64,000 nucleotides of DNA from Alloacidobacterium sp963823845. GTDB taxonomy: Bacteria > Acidobacteriota > Terriglobia > Terriglobales > Acidobacteriaceae. Each line of letters opens with the position of its first letter. The first letter of the stretch is position 1. Below the pieces are notes generated by a model. That model was not told the origin of the DNA and did no database searches. It saw only the letters and a list, made by a program, of their open reading frames with translations. Both the position numbers and the translations under genes were made by a program. Positions 25,664 through 34,437 of the stretch are shown in pieces. The stretch lies in the NCBI GenBank assembly GCA_963823845.1, contig CAWGND010000026.1:319847-383846 (forward strand), read 5' to 3'.

Positions 25664-27316
25664 ATGCAGCGACGCGAATTCCTGAAAACCAGCGCCCTGG
25701 CTGGGTCCGTCTATTTTCTGTTCCGCAAGCAAGCTCTTGCAGCCACTGCGGACGCCCACATCGAAGTTTTGGTGAATGAGCCGATTGCAACCATCCCGCC
25801 CGAAATCTATGGACACTTCACCGAACACCTCGGCGGTGTGATCTACGACGGCGTCTGGGTCGGCGAGAAGTCGAGCATCCCCAATGTTCACGGCATTCGC
25901 AAAGAGCTGGTCGAGAAGCTGAAAGCCATTAAGGCCCCCGTCATTCGCTGGCCCGGCGGATGCTTCGCCGACAGCTATGACTGGAAAGACGGTATCGGTC
26001 CGCGCGACAAGCGCCCGCTCCGCACGAACTTCTGGGTCGATGATCAGCAAGGGAAAAAACTGCCCGGCAATTCCGTACAGAAATTTGAGCCGAACACCTT
26101 CGGCACCGATGAATTCGTCCAGTTCTGCAAGCTGAGCAACGCCGAGCCTTACATCGCCGCGAACCTGCGCGCCCTGCCGCCGCTGTCATTCGATCAGTGG
26201 GTGGAATACTGCAATTCTCCGGCGCACAGCACGACCTATGCCGACATCCGTGCCGCTGCTGGATACCCCGAGCCCTACAATGTGCGTTACTGGGGCATCG
26301 GCAACGAAAGCTGGGGCTGCGGCGGAAACTTCACGCCCGAGGAATATTCAAACGAATACCGCCGCTTCACGTCGTGGGTTCCCGGCTACGGAGTCGATCT
26401 GCGCTACGTCGCCTCCGGTCCCAACCAGGATGATGTCGACTGGACCACGCAGTTTTTCGAGGACATTCTCCATCGTCGCCCGATTCGTGCGCCCTTCGGC
26501 TGGTCTGTGCACAACTACACGAATGCTCTCGAAGCCCTGAACTTCAACGATCAGGATGCCTACTCGCTCTTCTACCACGGCACATCGACTGAGTCGATCA
26601 TCCAGAACATGTGGACGGCAATGGGCGTCTACGACCGTGAGCACCTTACGCGCATGGTGGTGGACGAGTACGGCCCATGGTATGGGGTAGGGACCGAAGT
26701 TGACCCGACGCACATCTTCGGCCAGCAGATCACCATGCGCGACGCGATCGTCACCGCCTTCACCCTCGACATCTTCAACCGCCACGCGGAAAAGGTCTGC
26801 ATGGCAAACTGCGCGCAATTGATCAACTGCATCGACTCGCTCTTCCTCGCGCATGAAGACAAGTTCGTCGTGACGCCGAACTTCAACGTCTTCGAAATGT
26901 ACGCTGCCCATCAGGGCGCGAAAGCCGTACGCGCCGAATTCTCCGCGCCGTCGATCAGTTTCACAGACATCGTGAAACCGGACCGCTGGGGCCCACAGCG
27001 CGCAGGTGAGCGCTCCGTGCAGCGCACCCTGAACGGATTAATGGGCTCGGCATCTGTAGACGGCAAGCAATTGACGCTGACCGTCGTCAACCCGAACCTG
27101 ACCGACGCGCTTGAAACGCAAGTAGCAATCCGCGGCGGCAGCGCAACGTCCGCCGCGGCGACCGTCCTCGCGGCATCCGACATTCACGCGCACAATACCT
27201 TCGAGCAACCGAACGCCGTAACTTCAAAATCCGCACAGGCAACAGCCAGCGGCTCAACAGTAAGCTTTGGCTTTCCTCCAATGTCGGTAACGAAGCTGGG
27301 AATCATACTGGCCTAG
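25664..27316 (+). CDS. Alpha-L-arabinofuranosidase, GH51, Tat-exported
   Basis: A 550-residue enzyme releasing L-arabinose from arabinan or arabinoxylan. The N-terminus MQRREFLKTSALAGSV is a twin-arginine signal. The (beta/alpha)8 domain has the acid/base Glu215 in GIGNESWGCGGNF and the nucleophile Glu335 in VVDEYGPWYG. A beta-sandwich domain follows, ending FGFPPMSVTKLGIILA. Length and both catalytic positions are as expected for GH51. It converges with a GH16 gene across a palindromic repeat. Together with GH16 and the Gfo/Idh protein, it suggests plant-polysaccharide use. Confidence 0.93.
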   Translation: MQRREFLKTSALAGSVYFLFRKQALAATADAHIEVLVNEPIATIPPEIYGHFTEHLGGVIYDGVWVGEKSSIPNVHGIRKELVEKLKAIKAPVIRWPGGCFADSYDWKDGIGPRDKRPLRTNFWVDDQQGKKLPGNSVQKFEPNTFGTDEFVQFCKLSNAEPYIAANLRALPPLSFDQWVEYCNSPAHSTTYADIRAAAGYPEPYNVRYWGIGNESWGCGGNFTPEEYSNEYRRFTSWVPGYGVDLRYVASGPNQDDVDWTTQFFEDILHRRPIRAPFGWSVHNYTNALEALNFNDQDAYSLFYHGTSTESIIQNMWTAMGVYDREHLTRMVVDEYGPWYGVGTEVDPTHIFGQQITMRDAIVTAFTLDIFNRHAEKVCMANCAQLINCIDSLFLAHEDKFVVTPNFNVFEMYAAHQGAKAVRAEFSAPSISFTDIVKPDRWGPQRAGERSVQRTLNGLMGSASVDGKQLTLTVVNPNLTDALETQVAIRGGSATSAAATVLAASDIHAHNTFEQPNAVTSKSAQATASGSTVSFGFPPMSVTKLGIILA

Positions 27317-27365
27317 CTGCGGGCAGAGTGTGCGTGCTGTCCGCATCAATCAGCACGAAAAGTGG

Positions 27366-27399
27366 GTGCCCCTCCTTCACGAAGTGAAGGAGGGGCAAG
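27366..27399. repeat. Palindromic repeat, family 1
   Basis: CCCCTCCTTCAC, loop GAA, GTGAAGGAGGGG: the same plan as the copy at 18853, with compensating changes on both arms that keep the stem perfect. It lies between the convergent GH51 and GH16 genes. Confidence 0.75.
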
Positions 27400-27428
27400 T
27401 ACCAACCTACACCGAACAAACGCAGATC

Positions 27429-28277
27429 TTACTCCGCGCTGAGTGCATACACCCGCACATAATCAACCAGCATCTCCTGAGGAAACCTGCTCGAAGCATC
27501 CGGCGGACCAGGCCAGTCGCCGCCAACAGCGAGATTCAGCAAAAAAAAGAACTTCCCATCGTCGAAAGGCCAGACTGCCCCTTTGGGCAGGCTCGATGGC
27601 GTAAACGAAGCATAGACGTGCGCAGGATCGTCAACGTAATACTCAATCTTGTGCGGCGACCAGAGCAGCCCGAAGATATGGAACGCATCGCCAAAAGCCT
27701 GATTGCGCGGCAGCGTAAAGGGCAAGCCGATCTGCGTACCCGTAAACCCGGTCCCGTGGATCGAACCGTAAATGGTACCCGGCTTCTTGCCGACGTTCTC
27801 CATGATGTCGAGCTCTCCGCATGCGGGCCATCGAACCTGCTCGATGTCGTCGCCAAGCATCCAGAAAGCCGGCCAGAAGCCTTGGCCCTGCGGAACCTTG
27901 ATGCGCGCTTCAATGCGCCCATATTGAAAACTCTTCAAGCCTTCTGTCTTGATGCGTGCTGAGGAGTAGTGATCGTGGTCATCGCTGCGCGCAACGATAT
28001 GCAGATAGCCGTCTTTGCCGACAAATGCATTCGGATGCGCAAGGTCGCATGGCGGCTGCGAAGATCCATAACTGCAGTACGTCTCAAGCTCCTGATTGCC
28101 GAAGCCGTTGCCGCCCGTCTCAAATCTCCAGATCGCAGGATCAGGCGCGGAGGGCGAAGCTGAGCTGTTAAATTCGTCGCTCCAGATCAGGCGCTCCTGC
28201 CGATCCTGCGCCTGAGCGATTCCCGCAACCAACATCAGCAATGCGCTCAGCATGAGCAGCGAGTTGTTCTGCGTCAT
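27429..28277 (-). CDS. Family 16 glycoside hydrolase (beta-glucanase/laminarinase), secreted
   Basis: A 282-residue secreted enzyme acting on beta-1,3- or mixed-linkage glucans. The start at 28277 gives the signal peptide MTQNNSLLMLSALLMLVAGI, cleaved near AQAQD. The GH16 jelly roll carries the catalytic signature GELDIMENVG (ExDxxE), with LIWSDEFNSS at the N-terminal edge, YGRIEARIKVPQGQGFWPAF before the active site, and FFLLNLAVGGDWPG near the end. A longer frame to 28367 exists, but the extension has no signal-like character. It converges with the GH51 gene. Confidence 0.92.
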   Translation of the reverse strand: MTQNNSLLMLSALLMLVAGIAQAQDRQERLIWSDEFNSSASPSAPDPAIWRFETGGNGFGNQELETYCSYGSSQPPCDLAHPNAFVGKDGYLHIVARSDDHDHYSSARIKTEGLKSFQYGRIEARIKVPQGQGFWPAFWMLGDDIEQVRWPACGELDIMENVGKKPGTIYGSIHGTGFTGTQIGLPFTLPRNQAFGDAFHIFGLLWSPHKIEYYVDDPAHVYASFTPSSLPKGAVWPFDDGKFFFLLNLAVGGDWPGPPDASSRFPQEMLVDYVRVYALSAE

Positions 28278-28349
28278 TTGTGGCCCGCGCGGAGAAACTG
28301 TTCCGCTTTCCGCAATATATTTCATCTCAACGGATGAGAACCTTATCAT

Positions 28350-28765
28350 ATGTATATGCTTGTGCAATTTGATGCCGCGAACGTCATGAATGAGTCATCT
28401 ATCGGAATACTGGTTGATCGCTTTTATGCGCGTGTTCGCCAGGACAACATCCTCGGCCCTATCTTCGCGGAGAAAATCGGTGACGATTGGGAACCGCATC
28501 TCGAAACGATGCGCGCCTTCTGGTCTTCGCTAATGCTGGCGAGCGGCCGCTATAAAGGCAATCCCATGCTGACGCATCTGTTGCGTGCCCCGCATCGGCT
28601 CGCAGCATTTCGAGCGCTGGCTGGACATCTGGAAGCAGACCACTGGCCGAACTGTTTCCGCCGGAGACCGCCGCGGTCTTCCTGAGCAAAGCGCAAAGTA
28701 TGGCCGAGCGCTTGATGGAAACCATCGACATGTCACCACGACTTCGCTGGCGTGCTACAAACTAA
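28350..28765 (+). pseudogene. Group III truncated hemoglobin, two frameshifts
   Basis: The first frame gives VDRFYARVRQDNILGPIFAE, then HLETMRAFWSSLMLASGRYK and GNPMLTH, which is the globin helices B to E. It then loses homology. A second frame continues with PRIGSQHFERWLDIWKQTT, carrying the proximal-His region, and a third with AELFPPETAAVFLSKAQSMA up to a TAA at 28763. Two one-base shifts (near 28580 and 28640) are needed to rebuild a globin of about 135 residues. Group III globins bind O2 or NO. The 3' end overlaps the convergent oxidoreductase gene by 11 bp. Confidence 0.82.
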
Positions 28766-29843
28766 GCCCGCACGACTCATAAATCCGACTAATCCATTCC
28801 ATGTCGCGCAGTCCCTCTTCGCCGTTGGTCTTAGGCTCTTCATTTTTTAGAATGCAGTTGCTGAAGTAGTCGCCCATGCGGACAAAATGTGAAGGGTCTT
28901 TCGCGGGATTCGGCTCATCGAGACTGGTCTTGTCGTTGAGATTTGCAGTTAGATGCTGCCCTTCATAAGGGAATGCATACTCCACACTGAGCGCGCCCTT
29001 CGATCCGTGTACGCGGTAGAAGCCATTCATATTCGCGCCATAGGTCGTATTGCAACTAGCGACGATGCCTGAAGGAAACTTCATTGTCCACGAAGCATTC
29101 TCTTCTACCTGATCGAAGCGCCCATCGTGATCGATGGTGGTCGAGTAAGCCTTCACCTCCACCGGTTCCTCGCCCGTCAGATAGCGGCACGCATTCAGCG
29201 AGTAGATGCCCACATCGAGCAGCGGACCGCCGCCCGCCATCTTCTTGTTCAGCCGCCACTCGCCGGCTCGGATATTGAATCCGTTCGCGCTCTCAATCGC
29301 CTGCACCGTGCCCAGCTTGCCCTCGCGGATCAGAGAAATCGCCCGCAAATTCGTCGGCTCATATTGGCAGCGATAAGCAATCAGCAGCTTCACCTTCGCC
29401 TGCTTGCAGGCATCAATCATCGAGTGAGCATCGGCCACGCTCGTACACATCGGCTTCTCGCACAGCACATGCTTGCCCGCTTTTGCCGCGCGAATCGTGT
29501 ATTCGCCATGCATGTTGTTAGGTAGCGCTATATATACGGCGTCGATCGCCTTGTTATCGCGCATCTGATCGCAATTCTCGTAGGTGTAAATCGAGCTTTC
29601 CGGAACACCGTATTGTGCAGCCATTTTGCGGGCCTTATCCGGATGTCCGCTAACAATCCCGGTAATCTTCGATTGGCTCGACATCTTCACCCCAGGCATG
29701 AAGTGGTCCATCGAGATGCGGCCCAGCCCAACAATGCAATAACCGATGCGCCGGTCATCGCCTTGCGCATTAGGTTCCGGCAGCGCGCTCGACAAGAGCG
29801 TTGCGCCCGCAAGCACGCTGAATTGGCGGCGATTCAGATTCAT
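28755..29843 (-). CDS. Gfo/Idh/MocA-family oxidoreductase, exported
   Basis: A 362-residue NAD(P)-dependent sugar oxidoreductase. It has an N-terminal twin-arginine-like signal (MNLNRRQFSVLAGATLLSSA), then a Rossmann domain (IGYCIVGLGRISMDHFMPGV), IDAVYIALPNNMHGEY, the catalytic EKPMCTS motif, and a C-terminal alpha/beta domain with MAGGGPLLDVGIYSLNACRY. This matches periplasmic glucose-fructose-oxidoreductase-like proteins, which keep their cofactor tightly bound. The substrate is unknown. It sits next to GH16/GH51 genes, so sugar oxidation after polysaccharide breakdown is plausible. Confidence 0.88.
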   Translation of the reverse strand: MNLNRRQFSVLAGATLLSSALPEPNAQGDDRRIGYCIVGLGRISMDHFMPGVKMSSQSKITGIVSGHPDKARKMAAQYGVPESSIYTYENCDQMRDNKAIDAVYIALPNNMHGEYTIRAAKAGKHVLCEKPMCTSVADAHSMIDACKQAKVKLLIAYRCQYEPTNLRAISLIREGKLGTVQAIESANGFNIRAGEWRLNKKMAGGGPLLDVGIYSLNACRYLTGEEPVEVKAYSTTIDHDGRFDQVEENASWTMKFPSGIVASCNTTYGANMNGFYRVHGSKGALSVEYAFPYEGQHLTANLNDKTSLDEPNPAKDPSHFVRMGDYFSNCILKNEEPKTNGEEGLRDMEWISRIYESCGLSL

Positions 29844-29905
29844 GCAATAGCTCCTCAGGAAAATAACTTCATGTATTCAGTCTGTTACTCATGAAAGGGT
29901 TTCAG

Positions 29906-29976
29906 GTAGAAGCACCGGGCTAAAGCCCGGTGAATCGATGCAGAAAATGAAAGGGCTTTAGCCCCGGTTTTTTCGC
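29906..29976. repeat. Palindromic repeat, family 3 (GTAGAAGCACCGG type)
   Basis: GTAGAAGCACCGGGCTAAAG opens a hairpin closed by CCCGGTGAAT. A GGGCTTTAGCCCCGG block follows and ends in TTTTTT, which on the plus strand resembles a terminator. It lies in the divergent gap between the Gfo/Idh and aminotransferase genes. A related, longer copy is at 35900-36010. Confidence 0.7.
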
Positions 29977-30040
29977 AATGCGGAACATGCTTCAAACCGC
30001 CAGTGGTGACACCTGCAATACTCGTGATTAGATGTAAGGC

Positions 30041-31216
30041 ATGCGAACAGCAACAGAAAAGCTGCGCCTGAGCGAAATTTCCCCACGCATCATGCAATCG
30101 GAGATTCGCTCGATGACCGTGGAATGCGACCGCATCGGCGGGGTGAACCTCGCGCAGGGCGTGTGCGATACCGAGGTGCCCTCGCCTGTCATTGAGAACG
30201 CGATCAAGGCCATTCATGCCGGTCACAATATTTATACGCGCATGGATGGAATTACGCCGCTCCGTCAGGCCATCGCGCGCAAACTCGCACACTACAACGG
30301 CATCCACGCCGATCCCGAGTCAGAAGTGCTCGTGACATCAGGCGCGACAGCAGGTCTCTATGCCGCGTGCCTAGCGCTCTTCGATCCAGGCGATGAAGTC
30401 GTGCTCTTCGAGCCGTTCTACGGCTACCACGTCAATACGCTTCTGAGCCTGCGCATCCAACCCCGTGCCGTGCCCATGGCGATGCACACGTGGGAGATTG
30501 ATTTCGACGTCCTGAACGCCTCCATCTCACCGCGTACCCGCGCCATCATCGTCAACTCGCCGTCAAACCCATGCGGCAAAGTCTTCACGCGGACGGAGTT
30601 TGAAAAGATCGCAGCCCTCGCTGAAGAGCACGATCTCTTCATCCTGACCGACGAAATTTACGAATACTTCCTCTTCGACGGCGCGGAACACATCTCGCCC
30701 GCATCGCTGCCGGGAATGGCCGAGCGCACCATCACCATCTCCGGCCTGTCAAAAACCTTCAGCATCACCGGATGGCGCATTGGCTACCTCGCAGCGGACA
30801 AGCGCTGGCTCGGATCTATCGCATACTTCCACGACCTGACCTACGTCTGCGCACCTTCGCCTTTTCAATACGGCTCCGTAACGGGACTCGTAGAACTCCC
30901 CGACAGCTTCTACGCACAACTGGCAACTGACTATCAGACCAAGCGCGACATGCTCTGCACCGCACTGCAGGACGCCGGTTTCAAGCCGTCGATCCCCCGG
31001 GGTGCCTACTACGTGCTCGCCGACGTCAGCGCGGTTCCGGGCGCAACCGCACGCGAAAAAGCCCACAAGCTACTCTCTGAAACAGGAGTGGCCGCAGTAG
31101 CAGGCACCGCCTTCTTCACCGGCGGCCGCGGCGAAGACTTACTGCGCTTCTGCTTCGCCAAACGCGACGAAGACCTGCAGCGAGCCTGCGACGCCCTTCG
31201 CAGCAATCGGGGCTGA
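30041..31216 (+). CDS. Class I/II pyridoxal-phosphate aminotransferase
   Basis: A 391-residue PLP enzyme of the aspartate/kynurenine-type fold group. Marks: IYTRMDGITPLRQAIARKL, VLVTSGATAGLYAACLALFD, NSPSNPCGKVFT (PLP-contact Asn), LTDEIYEYFLFDG (Asp binding the pyridine N), SGLSKTFSITGWRIGYL (Schiff-base Lys) and LLRFCFAKRDEDL (substrate-carboxylate Arg). Length is typical. The amino donor is not decidable; related acidobacterial enzymes are called aspartate, kynurenine or glutamine aminotransferases. No operon partners. Convergent with the DUF1800 gene. Confidence 0.9.
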   Translation: MRTATEKLRLSEISPRIMQSEIRSMTVECDRIGGVNLAQGVCDTEVPSPVIENAIKAIHAGHNIYTRMDGITPLRQAIARKLAHYNGIHADPESEVLVTSGATAGLYAACLALFDPGDEVVLFEPFYGYHVNTLLSLRIQPRAVPMAMHTWEIDFDVLNASISPRTRAIIVNSPSNPCGKVFTRTEFEKIAALAEEHDLFILTDEIYEYFLFDGAEHISPASLPGMAERTITISGLSKTFSITGWRIGYLAADKRWLGSIAYFHDLTYVCAPSPFQYGSVTGLVELPDSFYAQLATDYQTKRDMLCTALQDAGFKPSIPRGAYYVLADVSAVPGATAREKAHKLLSETGVAAVAGTAFFTGGRGEDLLRFCFAKRDEDLQRACDALRSNRG

Positions 31217-31228
31217 TTAGATAAAATT

Positions 31229-31337
31229 GTCATCCTGAGCGCAGCGCATAGCGCGCAGTCGAAGGACCTGTGGTTTCTCAGCGGTAGCATGAAAAAGGGT
31301 GCCCCATCCTGAGCCGAAGGGGATGGGTGGGAAAAGC
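31229..31337. repeat. Two palindromic repeats in tandem (family 2, then family 1)
   Basis: GTCATCCTGAGCGCAGCGCA (31229 onward) with GCGCGCAGTCGAAGGACC is a family 2 copy. At 31296-31331 GGGTGCCCCATCC pairs with GGATGGG as a degenerate family 1 copy. Both lie in the convergent gap between the aminotransferase and DUF1800 genes. Confidence 0.7.
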
Positions 31338-31366
31338 ATGGACCTCATCGGGGAACGGACGAAAAC

Positions 31367-33445
31367 TCACCGCATCTGAAACTCAGGCGACCCCAGAATC
31401 ATCGCCGACATCGTCTCCAGCGCCTGAGCCGCATCCCCAGGAACAGCCGCCTGCGCCAGCTGTTCCCGAATCACCGAGTTCGTTTTCGCCGAAACATCCC
31501 CAGCGATCAGCAATTGCTCCATCAACTCCAGAGCCTCGTCCTGTCCACTCGGCGCCACCGCCTTCTGTGTCATCACAGCAGGCTCAGCGATAGCCACGCG
31601 ATGCAGCGAATCAGCGGGCGATGCAGGCCGAGCCAACAATCCCGCCGCAAGCAGATGCGGTGCGTCAAACTTCATCCCGCCCAGCTTGCCGGCAGTAAGC
31701 TGCATCGAGAAATTCAGCCGGTCAACCAGCGCCGCCGAGTTCATCCAGTGATCGGCAGTCATCGGATATCCAGTCGGCGGCTGCATCTGGTAAAGCGGCT
31801 CTCCCATGCGCGTCAGCGTTCCAGCCAGTGCTCCGGGGGTCGTGGGGTTCGTATCCGTAGCGCGAAACGCAGAGGCAACAAATTCAAGAGGCATCTTCAC
31901 CTTGTTGCGATAATTCGCGCGCGACCAGAACTCCGGCGAGTGCACCATCGTCCGCAGCACCTGCCTGATATCGCCGTCTGAAGAAAGATACGTTTGCGCC
32001 ATGCGATCGACCAGCGCCGGCAGCGGATCGTCGGCCACAAAACGCTGCGCCAATTTGTAACTGATAAAGTGCGCTGTCTGCGGCTGGGCAGCCAGCCATG
32101 TCAGCGCGCGCACGCCTTCATTGAAGCCGTCTTCCTTGATCGTCTGCCCAAACCATTTCTTCGTGCCCGGCTCGTGCCTGCGTGGATCGAAGACAAATGG
32201 TCCGCCAAGCTCCGGATGATCGATCGTCCATCCCGTAAAAATCTCTGCAAGATTGGTGACGTCCGCCTGGGTGTAGCCCCCGTTCACGCTGACTGTGTGC
32301 AGCTCCATTACCTCGCGGCCATAGTTTTCGTTCAGGCCGCGGTCAGCCCGCTTCGGGTTAGTCTTCTGCCGATTCGCGGCAAGCGAATCCGGCCCGATGC
32401 TAGTACGGTCGTCGAGGTAGTCAAGCATCGCCGGATGCTCCGCCGTCGCCAGCAGCAGATCTTTGAATTTCCCCAGCGCATGCTTGCGGATGGCGTTGCG
32501 CTCGTAGTCCGCCAGATAGTAGGTTTCAATCGCATTCTTGTGCAGAAAGACGTTGAAGTGATTGAACCAGAAATCGGTCATCACTTCTTCCAGCTGCCGC
32601 TCGCTTAAAATCGCGCGCAGAATCTTGGCCTGCTGCAGTTCGTTCTGCGCCACGTTGATGCCGGCGCTACCGCCGGCCATCATCTGGAAGAGTTCACGCT
32701 CTCGCGGACTGAAGTCATTCATCAACTGGCTGCGCTGCGGGTCGGCTGCACGGTGGCAGAGGATCATGCGTTGCTCCACCGGCAGACGCATGATTGCCTG
32801 CATGCGCAGATCTTTCCGGTAGCCCAGAATCTGGTTCGCCAGCATCTGCGCCGTGGGTCCGGCCTGGGGCCCCTCCTCCATATCGATCGGCGGAGGCGCC
32901 TGCATATCGTTCGCCTGAGTTGCCTGCATCGAACCAGCCGGAGATTGGGCCTGAGATTGGGCCTGAGCTTGGTTCGCCGCCGCGTCCTTCGCCTGCTTTC
33001 GGTTGTAGCGCTCCAACATCACCTCATACGTCCCCGCCAGCATCGGGTCCTGTGGCATCGTGAGCTTGCCCGCCGCAATCTGCCGAATCACGCCACCATC
33101 TGGAAAATTCATCGCCACCTGCGACGGTGTTATTGTCAGTGACGGATAGGCCGCCAGCCGTTTGTCGAGTTCGGTGTCTGGAATTGAGTCCGGACTCAGC
33201 TGCTTCTCGAACCACGCCTCCCATCCGATCTTCGTAACGGCGGCCACATCTCCAGGACGCGGTCCGAAGGTAAAGCGGCCAAGGATCTGCTGTGCCCGCT
33301 CCTCATTTGAAAGCGGAGGGAGCGCCGGTTCAGACTTGGCAGGGGACTTATGATGCGAAACCGCGTGCGCAGTACTTTGTCCGACAGCCGCAACCGGCAG
33401 CAGAGCGACGGCAACGAGGCTCAGAGATAGAGTCGTACGGATCAC
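31367..33445 (-). CDS. DUF1800-family secreted protein
   Basis: A 692-residue protein with a signal peptide (start GTG; IRTTLSLSLVAVALLPVAAV). The family begins with RFTFGPRPGDVAAV and has WFNHFNVFLHKNA, LNENYGREVMELHTVSVNGG, TQADVTNLAEIFTGWTI and a terminal MILGSPEFQMR, all visible. A Gln/Ala-rich insertion (about residues 155-180, QAQAQSQAQSPAGSMQ) is unusual. DUF1800 genes are normally next to a DUF1501 gene; none is present here. The function is not established; a role in sulfatase-like or surface export has been guessed. AGGAG lies upstream of the GTG. Confidence 0.88.
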   Translation of the reverse strand: MIRTTLSLSLVAVALLPVAAVGQSTAHAVSHHKSPAKSEPALPPLSNEERAQQILGRFTFGPRPGDVAAVTKIGWEAWFEKQLSPDSIPDTELDKRLAAYPSLTITPSQVAMNFPDGGVIRQIAAGKLTMPQDPMLAGTYEVMLERYNRKQAKDAAANQAQAQSQAQSPAGSMQATQANDMQAPPPIDMEEGPQAGPTAQMLANQILGYRKDLRMQAIMRLPVEQRMILCHRAADPQRSQLMNDFSPRERELFQMMAGGSAGINVAQNELQQAKILRAILSERQLEEVMTDFWFNHFNVFLHKNAIETYYLADYERNAIRKHALGKFKDLLLATAEHPAMLDYLDDRTSIGPDSLAANRQKTNPKRADRGLNENYGREVMELHTVSVNGGYTQADVTNLAEIFTGWTIDHPELGGPFVFDPRRHEPGTKKWFGQTIKEDGFNEGVRALTWLAAQPQTAHFISYKLAQRFVADDPLPALVDRMAQTYLSSDGDIRQVLRTMVHSPEFWSRANYRNKVKMPLEFVASAFRATDTNPTTPGALAGTLTRMGEPLYQMQPPTGYPMTADHWMNSAALVDRLNFSMQLTAGKLGGMKFDAPHLLAAGLLARPASPADSLHRVAIAEPAVMTQKAVAPSGQDEALELMEQLLIAGDVSAKTNSVIREQLAQAAVPGDAAQALETMSAMILGSPEFQMR

Positions 33446-33630
33446 ACCCGGCTCCTGACAATCTATATAACCTCAATTCGCGTTCAGAGTTGCGCTGGCT
33501 GGGCTTTTGTCGCTTTCGACCGCGAACCCTTGGTAACGTAGGCCAGAACCGTCTGCGAAAAGCAGAAGGAATTTGCGCACTTCAAGAAAACGGATACCTT
33601 AGCACTTGGGACAACTCAAAGGAGCAGCGA

Positions 33631-34437
33631 ATGGTTACAGATAACCAGCACGTCGGGCCAAAACTTTCAGCACAGGAAAACGACCGCATGCGCCAGGCCT
33701 CGGAACTGCTGCTTGCAGCGCGGCGGGACTCGCAGCCTATTGAACTCCTGCCTGAAGAGCTGCGCCCTCGTACGCTCGATCAAGCCTATGCGCTGCAGGA
33801 CATCATCGCCGAAGCCCTGGGACCGATAGGCGGCTGGAAAGTCGGCGCGCTATCTCCTGATGCGACACCAGCCTATGCCCCCATTCCCCTGCTTGGCGGC
33901 TTCGTGCACACCGGCCAGACACTCAGCGCATCGCACCGCCGCTACCGTGGCGTCGAAGCTGAAATCGCCTTCTGCATGGGCAAAGATCTGCCTCCTCGCG
34001 AGCAGCCCTACTCGCGCGAAGAAATCATCGAAGCGATCGCCAACGCGCACCCCGCCATCGAGTTGATGGAGCCTGCGTTTCGTGACCCTGACAAAGTTGA
34101 CCGCCTCTCGATGATCGGCGATCTGCAGATGAATGGCGGATTCGCATATGGTCCCGCATTTCCCGCATGGCAAAGCGCCGACCTCACAAAAGAGTCCGTT
34201 GTCGTGACCATTGACGGAGCCGTGCGCTTCGAGGGCACCGCCTCAAACCCTGCCGGAACCGACTTGGTACGTCTGGTCACATGGCTCGCCAATGAAGGCC
34301 AGTACCGAACCGGCGGACTCAAAACAGGCGACTGGATCACAACCGGAAGCTGGTGCGGAAAATTCAACGCCAACTCCGGCTCGGAAGTACGTGTCACATT
34401 TTCAAGCTTCGGAACCGTGCAGGTTTATTTTGCCTGA
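33631..34437 (+). CDS. 2-keto-4-pentenoate hydratase-like protein (FAH superfamily)
   Basis: A 268-residue member of the MhpD group of the fumarylacetoacetate-hydrolase superfamily, which hydrates or decarboxylates 2-oxo acids in aromatic catabolism. GGWKVGALSPD, YRGVEAEIAFCMGKDLP (metal-ligand Glu pair), HPAIELMEPAFRD, GFAYGP and GDWITTGSWCGKF follow the family order. The ATG at 33631 is chosen because AAAGGAG precedes it. The 3' end overlaps the convergent permease gene by 13 bp. No other meta-cleavage genes are near, so the pathway is open. Confidence 0.85.
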   Translation: MVTDNQHVGPKLSAQENDRMRQASELLLAARRDSQPIELLPEELRPRTLDQAYALQDIIAEALGPIGGWKVGALSPDATPAYAPIPLLGGFVHTGQTLSASHRRYRGVEAEIAFCMGKDLPPREQPYSREEIIEAIANAHPAIELMEPAFRDPDKVDRLSMIGDLQMNGGFAYGPAFPAWQSADLTKESVVVTIDGAVRFEGTASNPAGTDLVRLVTWLANEGQYRTGGLKTGDWITTGSWCGKFNANSGSEVRVTFSSFGTVQVYFA

